From: Scatosoma sp045127595
GTDB lineage: Bacteria > Bacillota > Clostridia > Christensenellales > Borkfalkiaceae
Direction of reading: 5' to 3'
Assembly (NCBI GenBank): GCA_045127595.1
Contig: JBGVQS010000028.1
Coordinates: 1 to 64,000 of the forward strand
Length of the DNA: 64,000 nt
Positions 48,959-55,732 of this stretch are shown piece after piece; positions within the stretch are counted from its first letter, which is position 1; each line of letters opens with the position of its first letter. A program made the translations under genes and the position numbers. The notes under the pieces were generated by a model. That model made no database searches, was not told where the DNA came from, and was given only the letters and a program-made list of their open reading frames with translations.

Positions 48959-49159
48959 TCACCTCCTTTGCCTTGCGCTGTGCCGCGCTTCAATTTCGGC
49001 GATTTGTTTCGCTACAACCGCTTCAAGATAGCGAAAGCGAATATATTGCTCGACGGTCATATTCTTGCACCGTTGCGCCTCGTTTTTGAGCTCGTTGCAA
49101 ACGTCTTTGACGTCGCCCACGAAAGCAACCCCGCGGGGCTTGTTTACCGTTCCGTTCAT
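48959..49159 (-). CDS. Small early phage protein
   Basis: 66 residues with AGGAGG before the ATG. The C-terminal part (NMTVEQYIRFRYLEAVVAKQ) is helical and basic. It overlaps its upstream neighbour (ATGA-type). Unknown function. Confidence 0.5.
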   Translation of the reverse strand: MNGTVNKPRGVAFVGDVKDVCNELKNEAQRCKNMTVEQYIRFRYLEAVVAKQIAEIEARHSARQRR

Positions 49160-49455
49160 TGTGCACCTCCTCCGTTTTCCTGCTCGGGGTAAACGATATA
49201 GAGCATTTGCCCCGTGCTGACGATCTCCACCTTGTAAAAATCACGCCGCTCGCGTACCTGCCACGCGCACTCTCCCATAACCGCCGCAACGTCCGCCGCC
49301 TTTACGCAAAGGACGCCTTTGAGGACGACCCGCGTCAAAGGCATTGTGAAGTCTTGCCGCGTTGCGTGTGCTTTCATACGCTTCAACGCCGTCGGGCTCG
49401 CCACGGGACACCCGAACGTGGTGCGATCTACGTCGTAAAATCTCAAATTTGCCAT
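49156..49455 (-). CDS. Small early phage protein
   Basis: 99 residues from the ATG at 49455. Contains LCVKAADVAAVMGECAWQVRE, which may form a helix-turn-helix-like pair, then a beta hairpin. Starts within the end of the preceding gene, so coupled. No name assigned. Confidence 0.5.
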   Translation of the reverse strand: MANLRFYDVDRTTFGCPVASPTALKRMKAHATRQDFTMPLTRVVLKGVLCVKAADVAAVMGECAWQVRERRDFYKVEIVSTGQMLYIVYPEQENGGGAQ

Positions 49456-49703
49456 TTTTGCCACCCCTCGTTTTTTTGAATTTCTTTTAATAATCTTTCG
49501 GCTTCTTCTTGAAAACCGCTTTTGACTTTTGCAATTTCCTCGGGAAGATCCACTTCTTCTATGGTGTGGCGCACTTCGGGGGCTTGTTCCCCGCTGTACG
49601 CCGCCCACACGTTCGCTTGCTCATAAGTTTCAAAGCGAACATAGTCCGACACTCCGTAATGGCTTTTTCCGTTCGGGAGCGTAAATTTAATTACGTACCG
49701 CCG
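49443..49703 (-). CDS. Small early phage protein
   Basis: 86 residues from the ATG at 49703 (GTGAGGGAAG upstream). YVIKFTLPNGKSHYGVSDYV is a beta segment; the rest is an acidic helix. Function unknown. Confidence 0.5.
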   Translation of the reverse strand, partial: RRYVIKFTLPNGKSHYGVSDYVRFETYEQANVWAAYSGEQAPEVRHTIEEVDLPEEIAKVKSGFQEEAERLLKEIQKNEGWQKWQI

Positions 49704-49714
49704 CATTTCTTCCC

Positions 49715-49810
49715 TCACTTTTTCTCGTTGATCAATTCCCAACAAGCGAGGATCATCGCCCTATTAAAAAAGCAATCGTTTTGAGCTCTTTCGAGGTATT
49801 CGCCTAACAA
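49715..49810 (-). CDS. Possible 31-residue coupled ORF
   Basis: A TTG codon overlaps the stop of the 57-residue gene (TTGTTAG) and opens a frame of 31 residues (MLGEYLERAQNDCFFNRAMI to the end LACWELINEKK), ending at TGA just before the next ribosome-binding site. It would rely on translational coupling. It fills an otherwise empty gap but is short; it may be chance. Confidence 0.35.
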   Translation of the reverse strand: MLGEYLERAQNDCFFNRAMILACWELINEKK

Positions 49811-49977
49811 TTCGAATAAAATCGTGAGCCGTTCAAATACCTATTCGCGATCTCTCTTTTTGTTCGGTATCCAACCTCGAACTTTATGTGTTCCTTGCAA
49901 GCCGAGATACCCAAATCGCCGCCCTCGTGCCGTTTTGCTTTTTCTTCTTCCAAGATTTCTTCCAAAGTTTTAATCAT
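49804..49977 (-). CDS. First early gene product (57 residues)
   Basis: Starts MIKTLEEILEEEKAKRHEGG after GCGGAGGAAACG and ends LNGSRFYSNC. It is the first gene after the early promoter. KREIANRYLNGSRFY may be a DNA-binding helix pair, but no family was recognised. Confidence 0.55.
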   Translation of the reverse strand: MIKTLEEILEEEKAKRHEGGDLGISACKEHIKFEVGYRTKREIANRYLNGSRFYSNC

Positions 49978-50021
49978 TTGCGTTTCCTCCGCTGTGTTAT
50001 TTCAAACCCCTCAAAACTTGC

Positions 50022-50109
50022 CTTTTTGGAAGTTTGTGTGTCTATTATAATTCCAAATTTTATATTTGTCAAGCATTTTGAGTGAAAAAAATAGACTTTT
50101 TGGAAATTT
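50022..50109. promoter_or_regulatory. Operator repeats of the lysogeny switch
   Basis: CTTTTTGGAAGTTT at 50022-50035, TTCCAAATTTT in inverse orientation near 50051, and CTTTTTGGAAATTT at 50096-50109. The outer two are direct repeats; the middle one lies in the early promoter and the last one overlaps the rightward promoter. They are the natural candidate sites for the adjacent repressor. Confidence 0.6.
50044..50072 (-). promoter_or_regulatory. Early (lytic) leftward promoter
   Basis: On the minus strand TTGACA (50072-50067), 17 bp, TATAAT (50049-50044). It drives the early operon leftward and contains an operator-like repeat in its spacer. Confidence 0.85.
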
Positions 50110-50120
50110 TCTTGTATAAT
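50092..50120 (+). promoter_or_regulatory. Rightward repressor promoter
   Basis: TAGACT (50092-50097), 17 bp, TATAAT (50115-50120), 30 bp before the repressor start. The spacer carries an operator-like CTTTTTGGAAATTT, implying autoregulation. Confidence 0.75.
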
Positions 50121-50149
50121 TTTTTTACCAAATCAAAAAGGAGGCTAAA

Positions 50150-50584
50150 ATGCAACCCAAAGACACACCAAAGAAAGCAAAAAAAGAGCGACAGCCCTCG
50201 GAGGAGGTTGCCGCCCTCAAAGCACACGTGCGAAAAATGGGGATCACCTATCCCGAGCTTGCCGAGCGGTCGGGCGTCCCGCTTCAAACCATACAAAAGA
50301 TTTTTTGCGGCTTGACGCAACACCCGCGCATTGATACAATGCAAGCACTCCAACAAGCGAGCGGCTATGAGCCACCGCAACCGCCGCCCAAAACGGGGCA
50401 AATTTCGACAGGCTCGCCCGCGTCGGGTGTTTCCTTGACCGAAAAAGAAAAACGCCTTTTGCGAGCGTTTTCCGAGCTTGTGGACGAAATGCAAGACTAT
50501 ATAATAGAGAGCACGGAAACGCTTGCGGCAAAACAGCACGAATTAAGAGGCGGGAGCTCCGCCAAACCTGCAAAGCGGGCATAG
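50150..50584 (+). CDS. CI-like XRE-family repressor
   Basis: 144 residues with AAAAAGGAGG before the ATG. The helix-turn-helix (ITYPELAERSGVPLQTIQKI, then TQHPRIDTMQALQQ) is XRE-type. The C-terminal half is a helical oligomerisation-like region (KEKRLLRAFSELVDEMQDY). There is no LexA-like peptidase domain, so induction would not use self-cleavage. It is divergent from the early genes and precedes a membrane-protein gene and int. Confidence 0.85.
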   Translation: MQPKDTPKKAKKERQPSEEVAALKAHVRKMGITYPELAERSGVPLQTIQKIFCGLTQHPRIDTMQALQQASGYEPPQPPPKTGQISTGSPASGVSLTEKEKRLLRAFSELVDEMQDYIIESTETLAAKQHELRGGSSAKPAKRA

Positions 50585-50594
50585 GAGGACGCCG

Positions 50595-51308
50595 ATGAGT
50601 AAACAAAAGAAACACGGCGCGCTGTTCTACGTCCTCGCCGTCATCTTCTTCCCGATCACGTTGACGGTGCTCATTGTGCGGCTATGCGTGCGACAAAAAG
50701 AAAAACCGCCGCACGGAGGCGGCGGAGAAAATACGAACGTCATCGGCGAAACAATCGGAGGCAAGCCGACCATATACAACGGCGGCGTAAACTACGGCGG
50801 GACGTTCAAAGGGCACGGAAAAGCGGAGCTCTACTCGATTATCTTGCCGACGCATACAAAGCGGGACATTTCCAAAATGACCGACAAACAAATAGAGGCG
50901 GCGGCTGTTATGTACGCAAGAAACGGCGCGAACATTATCGAGGACAGCGACAATATCGTAGAAACGACCACGAAGCCCGACACTTTTTTCAAGCGTCTTT
51001 TTGTTCTCGGCGGGAGATTGCACGCGAACGCGGTGATTGAGAAATATTATCCTATTTTTAACACGAAACAAGGGCGACAATATAAACGCTTTTTGCAAGA
51101 CGCCCCGAAAATCGTCAACGCGTTCATTGACCGATATGCACGGGAAACACTCGGGGAGATTGCTCACCGCCAAACACCCGCCGCCCGTTGCTCGTATATA
51201 CAAAAGCGATACGACACACTCGACCGCTTCGCCGAGTATATGACAGCGGAGAGCTACAACCACTTCAACCGCGTCTTTGCGGATATGCTCGCGCGGTTTG
51301 AAAAATAA
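50595..51308 (+). CDS. Membrane-anchored protein of the lysogeny operon
   Basis: 237 residues, GGAGG-type site before the ATG. Basic N-terminus then a transmembrane helix (ALFYVLAVIFFPITLTVLIV), a Gly-rich linker (GGGGENTNVIGETIGGK), and a ~170-residue helical domain (KDFRYIQ-like, SYIQKRYDTLDRFAEYMTAE). It lies ten bases after the repressor gene and is therefore expressed in the lysogen. Superinfection exclusion or host alteration is the likely class of function (inference). Confidence 0.6.
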   Translation: MSKQKKHGALFYVLAVIFFPITLTVLIVRLCVRQKEKPPHGGGGENTNVIGETIGGKPTIYNGGVNYGGTFKGHGKAELYSIILPTHTKRDISKMTDKQIEAAAVMYARNGANIIEDSDNIVETTTKPDTFFKRLFVLGGRLHANAVIEKYYPIFNTKQGRQYKRFLQDAPKIVNAFIDRYARETLGEIAHRQTPAARCSYIQKRYDTLDRFAEYMTAESYNHFNRVFADMLARFEK

Positions 51309-51402
51309 AAAAACGGGAAACCCCCGAAAAAATAACATTTTAGGAGATTGAAAACAATGAAACATTTTGACACCCTCGAATTTTTAAAAAATTGCTGACG
51401 AA

Positions 51403-52680
51403 GTGCAAGGCGCAATCCTGCAACTGACCCTTGAAAAGAAAGAAAGGCGCGAGCTCCTGCGTATTGTCGATGACAAAAAAACCGACGAAGCCGAGCTTCT
51501 CGCCGCGATATTCCGCCCCCACGCGTTCGACGCGTCGCGGGCCGTGAAAAATCTCACGAAAACACAAGACGACACACCACAAGAAAAAGAAAGCGAAAAT
51601 GGCGTTGTATATTTCACCGACAAGGAGATCAAAACAATGCCGAAAAAAATACAAAGGCTTATAATTTTAGAGGGAAAACGCTGTCGCCTCCGCACTCGCC
51701 AAAGCGGGAAAGACAGCACGACTTATCAAATACGTTTCCGACGCGACGGATACGACGTGAACGCTTGCGGCGTTACGATTGAGCTCGCGAAGCAAAACTT
51801 CCTTGAAAAGCTCAAAACCGCAAAACCGAAAGCGGAGCAAGCGGGCGACGCTGTGCCCTCCACCTTTTCCGCGTTCGCGCTGTACCACTTCGAGAAGTTC
51901 CAAAAAGAAAAGGTTTCAAAGCGGCACTATGAAAACAGCGTCCGATTGTTCAACCGATACCTCGCCCCGCGTTTTAGGGAAACGCCTATAAACAAAATCA
52001 CCCCGTCCGACTGCAAAGCAATTTTGGACGAGGTGAAAGAGCAAGGGAAAGGCAAAACCGCCGACGACCTGCACTCGCTTATGAACGGCGTGTTCAAAAA
52101 TGCGATCGCTCACGCATTGATAGCGCGCAACCCGCTCGCCCTCGTCCTGCATATACAGCACGAAAAGGAAAACGGGGAAGCAATCGGCAAGGACGACGAA
52201 AAACGTCTTTTCGACGAGTTCCGCCGCCTCGGATATGGCGAGGAATTTGAAAGAGCCGCCGCCTTTGCTCTATTTTGCGGACTTCGCCCGAACGAATTGC
52301 TCCACGAGAAGCACCCGCCGCAAGTCGTCGGGAAGTTCATCAAAGCCGTCAATTCAAAGCGGCACAACAAGGACAAGACAAAGATCGAGTTCAAAATTAT
52401 CCCGATTATTGACCGCCTCCGTCCTTTCCTGCCCGCCGACGGCGTGCTTCACGCCCCCAACCTCGATATGCTTCGCCGAGCGATAAAAAAAGCCCTGCCC
52501 GGGCATAAGCTCTACGACCTCCGCACGACGTTCTATACACGGTGCGACGAGTACGGGGTAGCACCTCCCGCGCGGGACGAGTTCGTCGGACATAGTAGCG
52601 GCGTCTTGACGAATACATACCGCGACCTCTCGGACGAATACCTTTTGAACGAGGGGGAAAAGCTCAATAAATGGGTGTAA
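51403..52680 (+). CDS. int: Prophage tyrosine integrase with a broken N-terminal start
   Basis: About 425 residues from the GTG at 51403. N-terminal FTDKEIKTMPKKIQRL and RFRRDGYD resemble the 4.35-kb integrase. Catalytic residues: R in CGLRPNEL (about 296), YDLR in place of the usual HxxR (about 370), GH (about 392), and a C-terminal tyrosine in NTYRDLSDEYL. A well-placed ATG at 51357 (TTTTAGGAG upstream) opens MKHFDTLEFLK, then an A6 run shifts the frame. One A fewer would read on as IADEVQGAILQ. Without that, translation must begin at the internal GTG, which has no ribosome-binding site. Confidence 0.88.
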   Translation: MQGAILQLTLEKKERRELLRIVDDKKTDEAELLAAIFRPHAFDASRAVKNLTKTQDDTPQEKESENGVVYFTDKEIKTMPKKIQRLIILEGKRCRLRTRQSGKDSTTYQIRFRRDGYDVNACGVTIELAKQNFLEKLKTAKPKAEQAGDAVPSTFSAFALYHFEKFQKEKVSKRHYENSVRLFNRYLAPRFRETPINKITPSDCKAILDEVKEQGKGKTADDLHSLMNGVFKNAIAHALIARNPLALVLHIQHEKENGEAIGKDDEKRLFDEFRRLGYGEEFERAAAFALFCGLRPNELLHEKHPPQVVGKFIKAVNSKRHNKDKTKIEFKIIPIIDRLRPFLPADGVLHAPNLDMLRRAIKKALPGHKLYDLRTTFYTRCDEYGVAPPARDEFVGHSSGVLTNTYRDLSDEYLLNEGEKLNKWV

Positions 52681-52734
52681 TACTGACCCAAAACTGACCC
52701 AAAAACCGAAAAACGGAGAGCAAAAAACGCACGA

Positions 52735-52776
52735 AAAAAGGGCAAAAACAAGCATTTTTAGCCTATTTTTGCCCTT
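52735..52776 (-). terminator. Phage-supplied terminator for tRNA-Leu(AAG)
   Basis: On the minus strand AAGGGCAAAAA pairs with TTTTTGCCCTT (11 bp) and runs into further T, just after the tRNA 3' end. It replaces the host terminator displaced to 15345-15383 by integration, and on the plus strand may also end the int transcript. Confidence 0.7.
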
Positions 52777-52779
52777 AAA

Positions 52780-52802
52780 TGGTGCGGTCGACAGGAATTG
52801 AA
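52780..52802. repeat. attR, right copy of the 23-bp attachment core
   Basis: Identical to 15383-15405 and forms the CCA end, acceptor and part of the T-arm of the functional tRNA-Leu. Two direct copies of ACTGACCCAAA (52682-52692, 52693-52703) flank it on the phage side as candidate arm sites. Confidence 0.9.
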
Positions 52803-52864
52803 CCTGCATGGAGTTACCCACAAGATCCTTAGTCTTGCGCGTCTGCCAGTTCCGCCACGACCGC
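52783..52864 (-). tRNA. tRNA-Leu (anticodon AAG)
   Basis: The acceptor GCGGTCG is closed by CGACCGC with A73 and an encoded CCA (52782-52780). Anticodon stem CAAGA/TCTTG encloses loop CTAAGGA, which reads AAG, with an unusual A at position 34. The long variable arm is that of a leucine tRNA. Integration preserved the gene because the att core restores its 3' end. Confidence 0.95.
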
Positions 52865-52876
52865 ATTAACGAAACT

Positions 52877-52905
52877 ATTATAGCGTAATCATTAGGGTTT
52901 GTCAA
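52877..52905 (-). promoter_or_regulatory. Promoter of tRNA-Leu(AAG)
   Basis: On the minus strand TTGACA (52905-52900), 17 bp, TATAAT (52882-52877); the start would fall a few bases before the tRNA. Confidence 0.85.
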
Positions 52906-52948
52906 CTCATTTTATCCGTATTTCAAAAAAAAATAAAAAAAATGTGTT

Positions 52949-52978
52949 TTGGCTTTTTTTATGAAAATTGCATATACT
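52949..52978 (+). promoter_or_regulatory. Promoter of the M20 amidohydrolase gene
   Basis: TTGGCT (52949-52954), 18 bp, TATACT (52973-52978), ending only nine bases before the ATG at 52988. The predicted start (about 52985) would leave almost no leader. Confidence 0.5.
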
Positions 52979-52987
52979 TTTTACGTT

Positions 52988-54226
52988 ATGAACAATTTTT
53001 TTATTCAAGCCAAAAAATTACAGCCAAATTTGCGCTCTGCCCGTAGATTTCTACACCGCCACGCCGAAGTCGGGTTCGATTTGCACCAAACGACTGACTT
53101 TATCAAAAAACAATTAAAAGAAATGAAAATTCCCGTCAAAAATTGTGGAAAGGGAAGTTTGCTTGCGACACTCGGACGCAAAAAAGGGAAAACCGTTTTG
53201 CTTAGAGCGGATATGGACGCGCTGCCGATCCAAGAAGAAATTAAAAAGCCGTTCGCTTGTAAAACGGGCGCAATGCATGCTTGCGGACATGACTTTCACG
53301 CAACAATGCTGCTCGGTGCGGCGCAGCTTTTAAAAAGAAAAGAGCGGGAACTTGACGGACAAATATTGCTCCTTTTTCAAGCCGCTGAAGAAAACTTACA
53401 GGGCGCAAAAGACGTCTTATCTACGGGCATTTTAACCGACGAAAAACTCAACGCCGCAATAGCGTTACACGTGATGACGGCAACTCCCTTTCCCTGCGGT
53501 ACTCTTGTGCTGCCTACGGACGGAGTTGGTGCGCCTGCCGCCGATTTCTTCACCTTAAAAGTGCAAGGAAAAGGCTGCCACGGTTCAACACCGCATAAGG
53601 GAGTGGACGCTTTGGCGATCGCGTATCAAATTTTTTCCTGCCTGCAATCCCTTTCCGCGCGAGTGCTGCCAAGTGGTGAAAACGCCGTTTTGACCGTGGG
53701 GAAATTCTTTGCAGGCGAAACCCCGAATGCAATCCCCGATACGGCGCTTTTACAAGGCACTTTGCGTACGTTTGATGAAGAATTAAGGTTACACGTGAAA
53801 CAACGTTTGCTTGAAATTGCGGAAAATATCCCGAAAACCTTTCACGGAACGGGGACTTTAACCTTTGATAGCGGTTGTCCGAGTCTTTTAAACAACGGTA
53901 TTTTGGCAAAAGAACTATTTGAAATCCTGCAAAACGGCTATAAAACAGAAAACGTGATAGACGCGGCAACGTTTGGGAGAACGGAAAAGGGGAGTGGGTC
54001 GGAAGATTTTGCTTATATCAGCCGCGAAATTCCGTCTGTATTGATTGCGATTGCGGCGGGAAGTCAACAGGATGGCTATCAATACCCCCTGCATCACCCC
54101 AAAACAGATTTTGACGAGCGGGCTTTGTCTATCGGCGCGGCAACGTATGCGACTTGTGCGTACGAGCTGTTGTGTTCGACGAAAAAACGGCGGAAAAAAG
54201 ATAACCGCCTCAAGCATGACGCTTAA
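52988..54226 (+). CDS. M20 family amidohydrolase / peptidase
   Basis: 412 residues from the ATG at 52988. HAEVGFDLHQT, LRADMDALPIQEE, HACGHDFHATMLLG (metal ligands C-G-H-D), AAEENLQGA and a lid-domain GCHGSTPHKGVD identify an N-acyl-amino-acid (hippurate-type) amidohydrolase. It would remove acyl groups from amino acids or small peptides in the cytoplasm. No ribosome-binding site is visible. A long inverted repeat lies at the 3' end. Confidence 0.88.
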   Translation: MNNFFIQAKKLQPNLRSARRFLHRHAEVGFDLHQTTDFIKKQLKEMKIPVKNCGKGSLLATLGRKKGKTVLLRADMDALPIQEEIKKPFACKTGAMHACGHDFHATMLLGAAQLLKRKERELDGQILLLFQAAEENLQGAKDVLSTGILTDEKLNAAIALHVMTATPFPCGTLVLPTDGVGAPAADFFTLKVQGKGCHGSTPHKGVDALAIAYQIFSCLQSLSARVLPSGENAVLTVGKFFAGETPNAIPDTALLQGTLRTFDEELRLHVKQRLLEIAENIPKTFHGTGTLTFDSGCPSLLNNGILAKELFEILQNGYKTENVIDAATFGRTEKGSGSEDFAYISREIPSVLIAIAAGSQQDGYQYPLHHPKTDFDERALSIGAATYATCAYELLCSTKKRRKKDNRLKHDA

Positions 54227-54233
54227 GGCGGTT
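54201..54233. repeat. Inverted repeat at the 3' end of the amidohydrolase gene
   Basis: TAACCGCCTCAAGC pairs with GCTTAAGGCGGTTA (one mismatch). Without a T tract it is a weak terminator at best. The following 54234-54456 bases, AT-rich and without a gene, separate convergent transcription units. Confidence 0.5.
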
Positions 54234-54456
54234 ACCTATATGATAAGGGGGAAAATGATGAGCTGTTTCATATCGGTTATCTCCAACCGATTTACAAGTA
54301 TATTTTAACACGCCGTTTTGAAAAAGTAAAGAAAATAAAAGAAAAAATTTTTTCCGTTATAAAAGTAAGCGGTTTAAGCAAAAAATGTTATTTTTTCACA
54401 ATTTTACCCAAAAATCGAGTATTTCCTTTTAAGAAAACCGGTTTTTTGCAAAAAAT

Positions 54457-54972
54457 TCACATAATTCGGCATAGAAAACAGCAAAGAATAATGGAAACGA
54501 GATAAGAGAATATAGAAATAAGTAAAGCGGCGGTCATTTTTTTTCTTTTGAGTCCTGCGAAGTAGACCGCGCCGATATAAAAGATGGTATCGGACGAGCC
54601 GTAAGCAACGCAGGCGCAACGGGCGGCGTAACTATCCACGCCGTATTTTTCCAAAATTTCCGAAATGACGGCGATTGAGCCGCTACCCGAAAGGGGTTTA
54701 ACAAGGATCAGGGAGGAGATTTCTTGCGGGATTCCCGTAAAGCGGAAGAGCGGAGAAAGAACGTTTGTGAGTCCGTCGCCCAAGCCGCTCACTTCCAAAA
54801 GCTTGGACAGCATGGTTACGGTCGCGATGTACGGAAAGACGGAAACGATCAAAGGGATTACCTCTTTCACGCCGTCCGTAAAGCTGTCGTAGATATGTAC
54901 TTTTCGAAAAAAAGCGAATAGAAAAGAAAAGAGAAAAAGCAGGGGTGCAAAAAGGGCAAAAAAGTATTTCAT
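54457..54972 (-). CDS. spmB: Spore maturation protein B
   Basis: 171 residues from the ATG at 54972, with TM segments throughout. IYDSFTDGVKEVIPLIVSVF, VKPLSGSGSIAVISEIL and CVAYGSSDTIFYIGAVYF are the conserved nucleoside-recognition/Gate features of SpmB. With SpmA it affects spore core dehydration in Bacillus and Clostridium. It overlaps spmA by 4 bp. Confidence 0.92.
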   Translation of the reverse strand: MKYFFALFAPLLFLFSFLFAFFRKVHIYDSFTDGVKEVIPLIVSVFPYIATVTMLSKLLEVSGLGDGLTNVLSPLFRFTGIPQEISSLILVKPLSGSGSIAVISEILEKYGVDSYAARCACVAYGSSDTIFYIGAVYFAGLKRKKMTAALLISIFSYLVSIILCCFLCRIM

Positions 54973-55619
54973 CTCGTACCTGCCCCCTTTATTTTTATTT
55001 TTTCGCGACAAGAAGTTTTGGAGAAAACGTGGACGTTAGACGTTTTTTTCGGGCGCAAAAAAAGCCACGTTAGAAAAATACCGAGCGCAGTGGAAAACAC
55101 GGTGGTAAGCAAGGTGGGCAAAATGATGTCTGTTGCGGCGGCGCTGCCCATTGCTACCCGTACGCCGACCATGGACGTGGGTAAAATTTGCAAGGAAGTT
55201 GCGTTTAATACAAAGAGCATTGCGGAAGAATAGTCCGCGTTTTCCGTTTTATCAAGCAGGTTTGCCGCCTTGATCCCATAGGGGGTAGCCGCGCCTGAAA
55301 TCCCGAGCATATTGACGGACATATTCATGCATACGGCGTCAAGGGCTTGGCTGTCGTTTGTTTTTAACAAACGCCGCGCTACGGGACGGAGAAGCTTGGA
55401 AACGCCGCGCGAGACGCCGCTTACTTCCCACACGCGCATAAGCCCCATCCACACGGCGTAGGTGGCTACAAGGGAAAGGCAAAGGGTTGCACTTTTTCCT
55501 GCTCCGTCCAAGAGCGCAGGTAAAAAATTGTCGGGGGAATGTAGCAATAAAGCGATATTACAAATCAAAAAAGCAACGGCAAACAAGATATTCATAGGAT
55601 AAATATATGCCTTTTTCAC
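54969..55619 (-). CDS. spmA: Spore maturation protein A
   Basis: 216 residues from GTG 55619, or 208 from the ATG at 55595; neither has a clear ribosome-binding site. WMGLMRVWEVSGVSRGVSKL, NMSVNMLGISGAATPYGIKA and NATSLQILPTSMVGVR are SpmA hallmarks; about five membrane segments. Operon with spmB suggests that the organism sporulates or descends from a spore-former. Confidence 0.92.
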   Translation of the reverse strand: MKKAYIYPMNILFAVAFLICNIALLLHSPDNFLPALLDGAGKSATLCLSLVATYAVWMGLMRVWEVSGVSRGVSKLLRPVARRLLKTNDSQALDAVCMNMSVNMLGISGAATPYGIKAANLLDKTENADYSSAMLFVLNATSLQILPTSMVGVRVAMGSAAATDIILPTLLTTVFSTALGIFLTWLFLRPKKTSNVHVFSKTSCREKIKIKGAGTR

Positions 55620-55671
55620 GGCGAAAATGACGGCTTTTGCGTTCGCGGGGAATAAAACGTGTTTAAAACGG

Positions 55672-55700
55672 TTTACTTTTTTATAAAAAAGTAGTATAAT
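55672..55700 (+). promoter_or_regulatory. metG promoter with a palindromic spacer
   Basis: TTTACT (55672-55677), 17 bp, TATAAT (55695-55700). The 18-bp sequence 55675-55692 is a perfect palindrome (ACTTTTTTA/TAAAAAAGT) covering the spacer. There is no T-box or SAM-riboswitch leader; only 33 bases separate it from the start codon. Confidence 0.7.
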
Positions 55701-55732
55701 CGTGTGGAAAAGAAAACACGGGAGGTTTTTCT

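Larger units (their letters stand above)
15384..52802. mobile_element. 37.4-kb siphovirus-type prophage in tRNA-Leu(AAG)
   Basis: It is bounded by 23-bp direct repeats, with the integrase next to the tRNA. It has a divergent repressor/early region, replication and methylation genes, a RinA-like late regulator and a complete head-tail set in canonical order (small and large terminase, portal, minor capsid, scaffold, major capsid, connectors, tail tube, chaperones, tape measure, tail tip), ending in a DGR and holin. Composition is GC-richer than the host. It looks nearly intact, except for broken reading frames at 38.6, 44.3 and 51.4 kb and no recognised endolysin. Confidence 0.95.
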
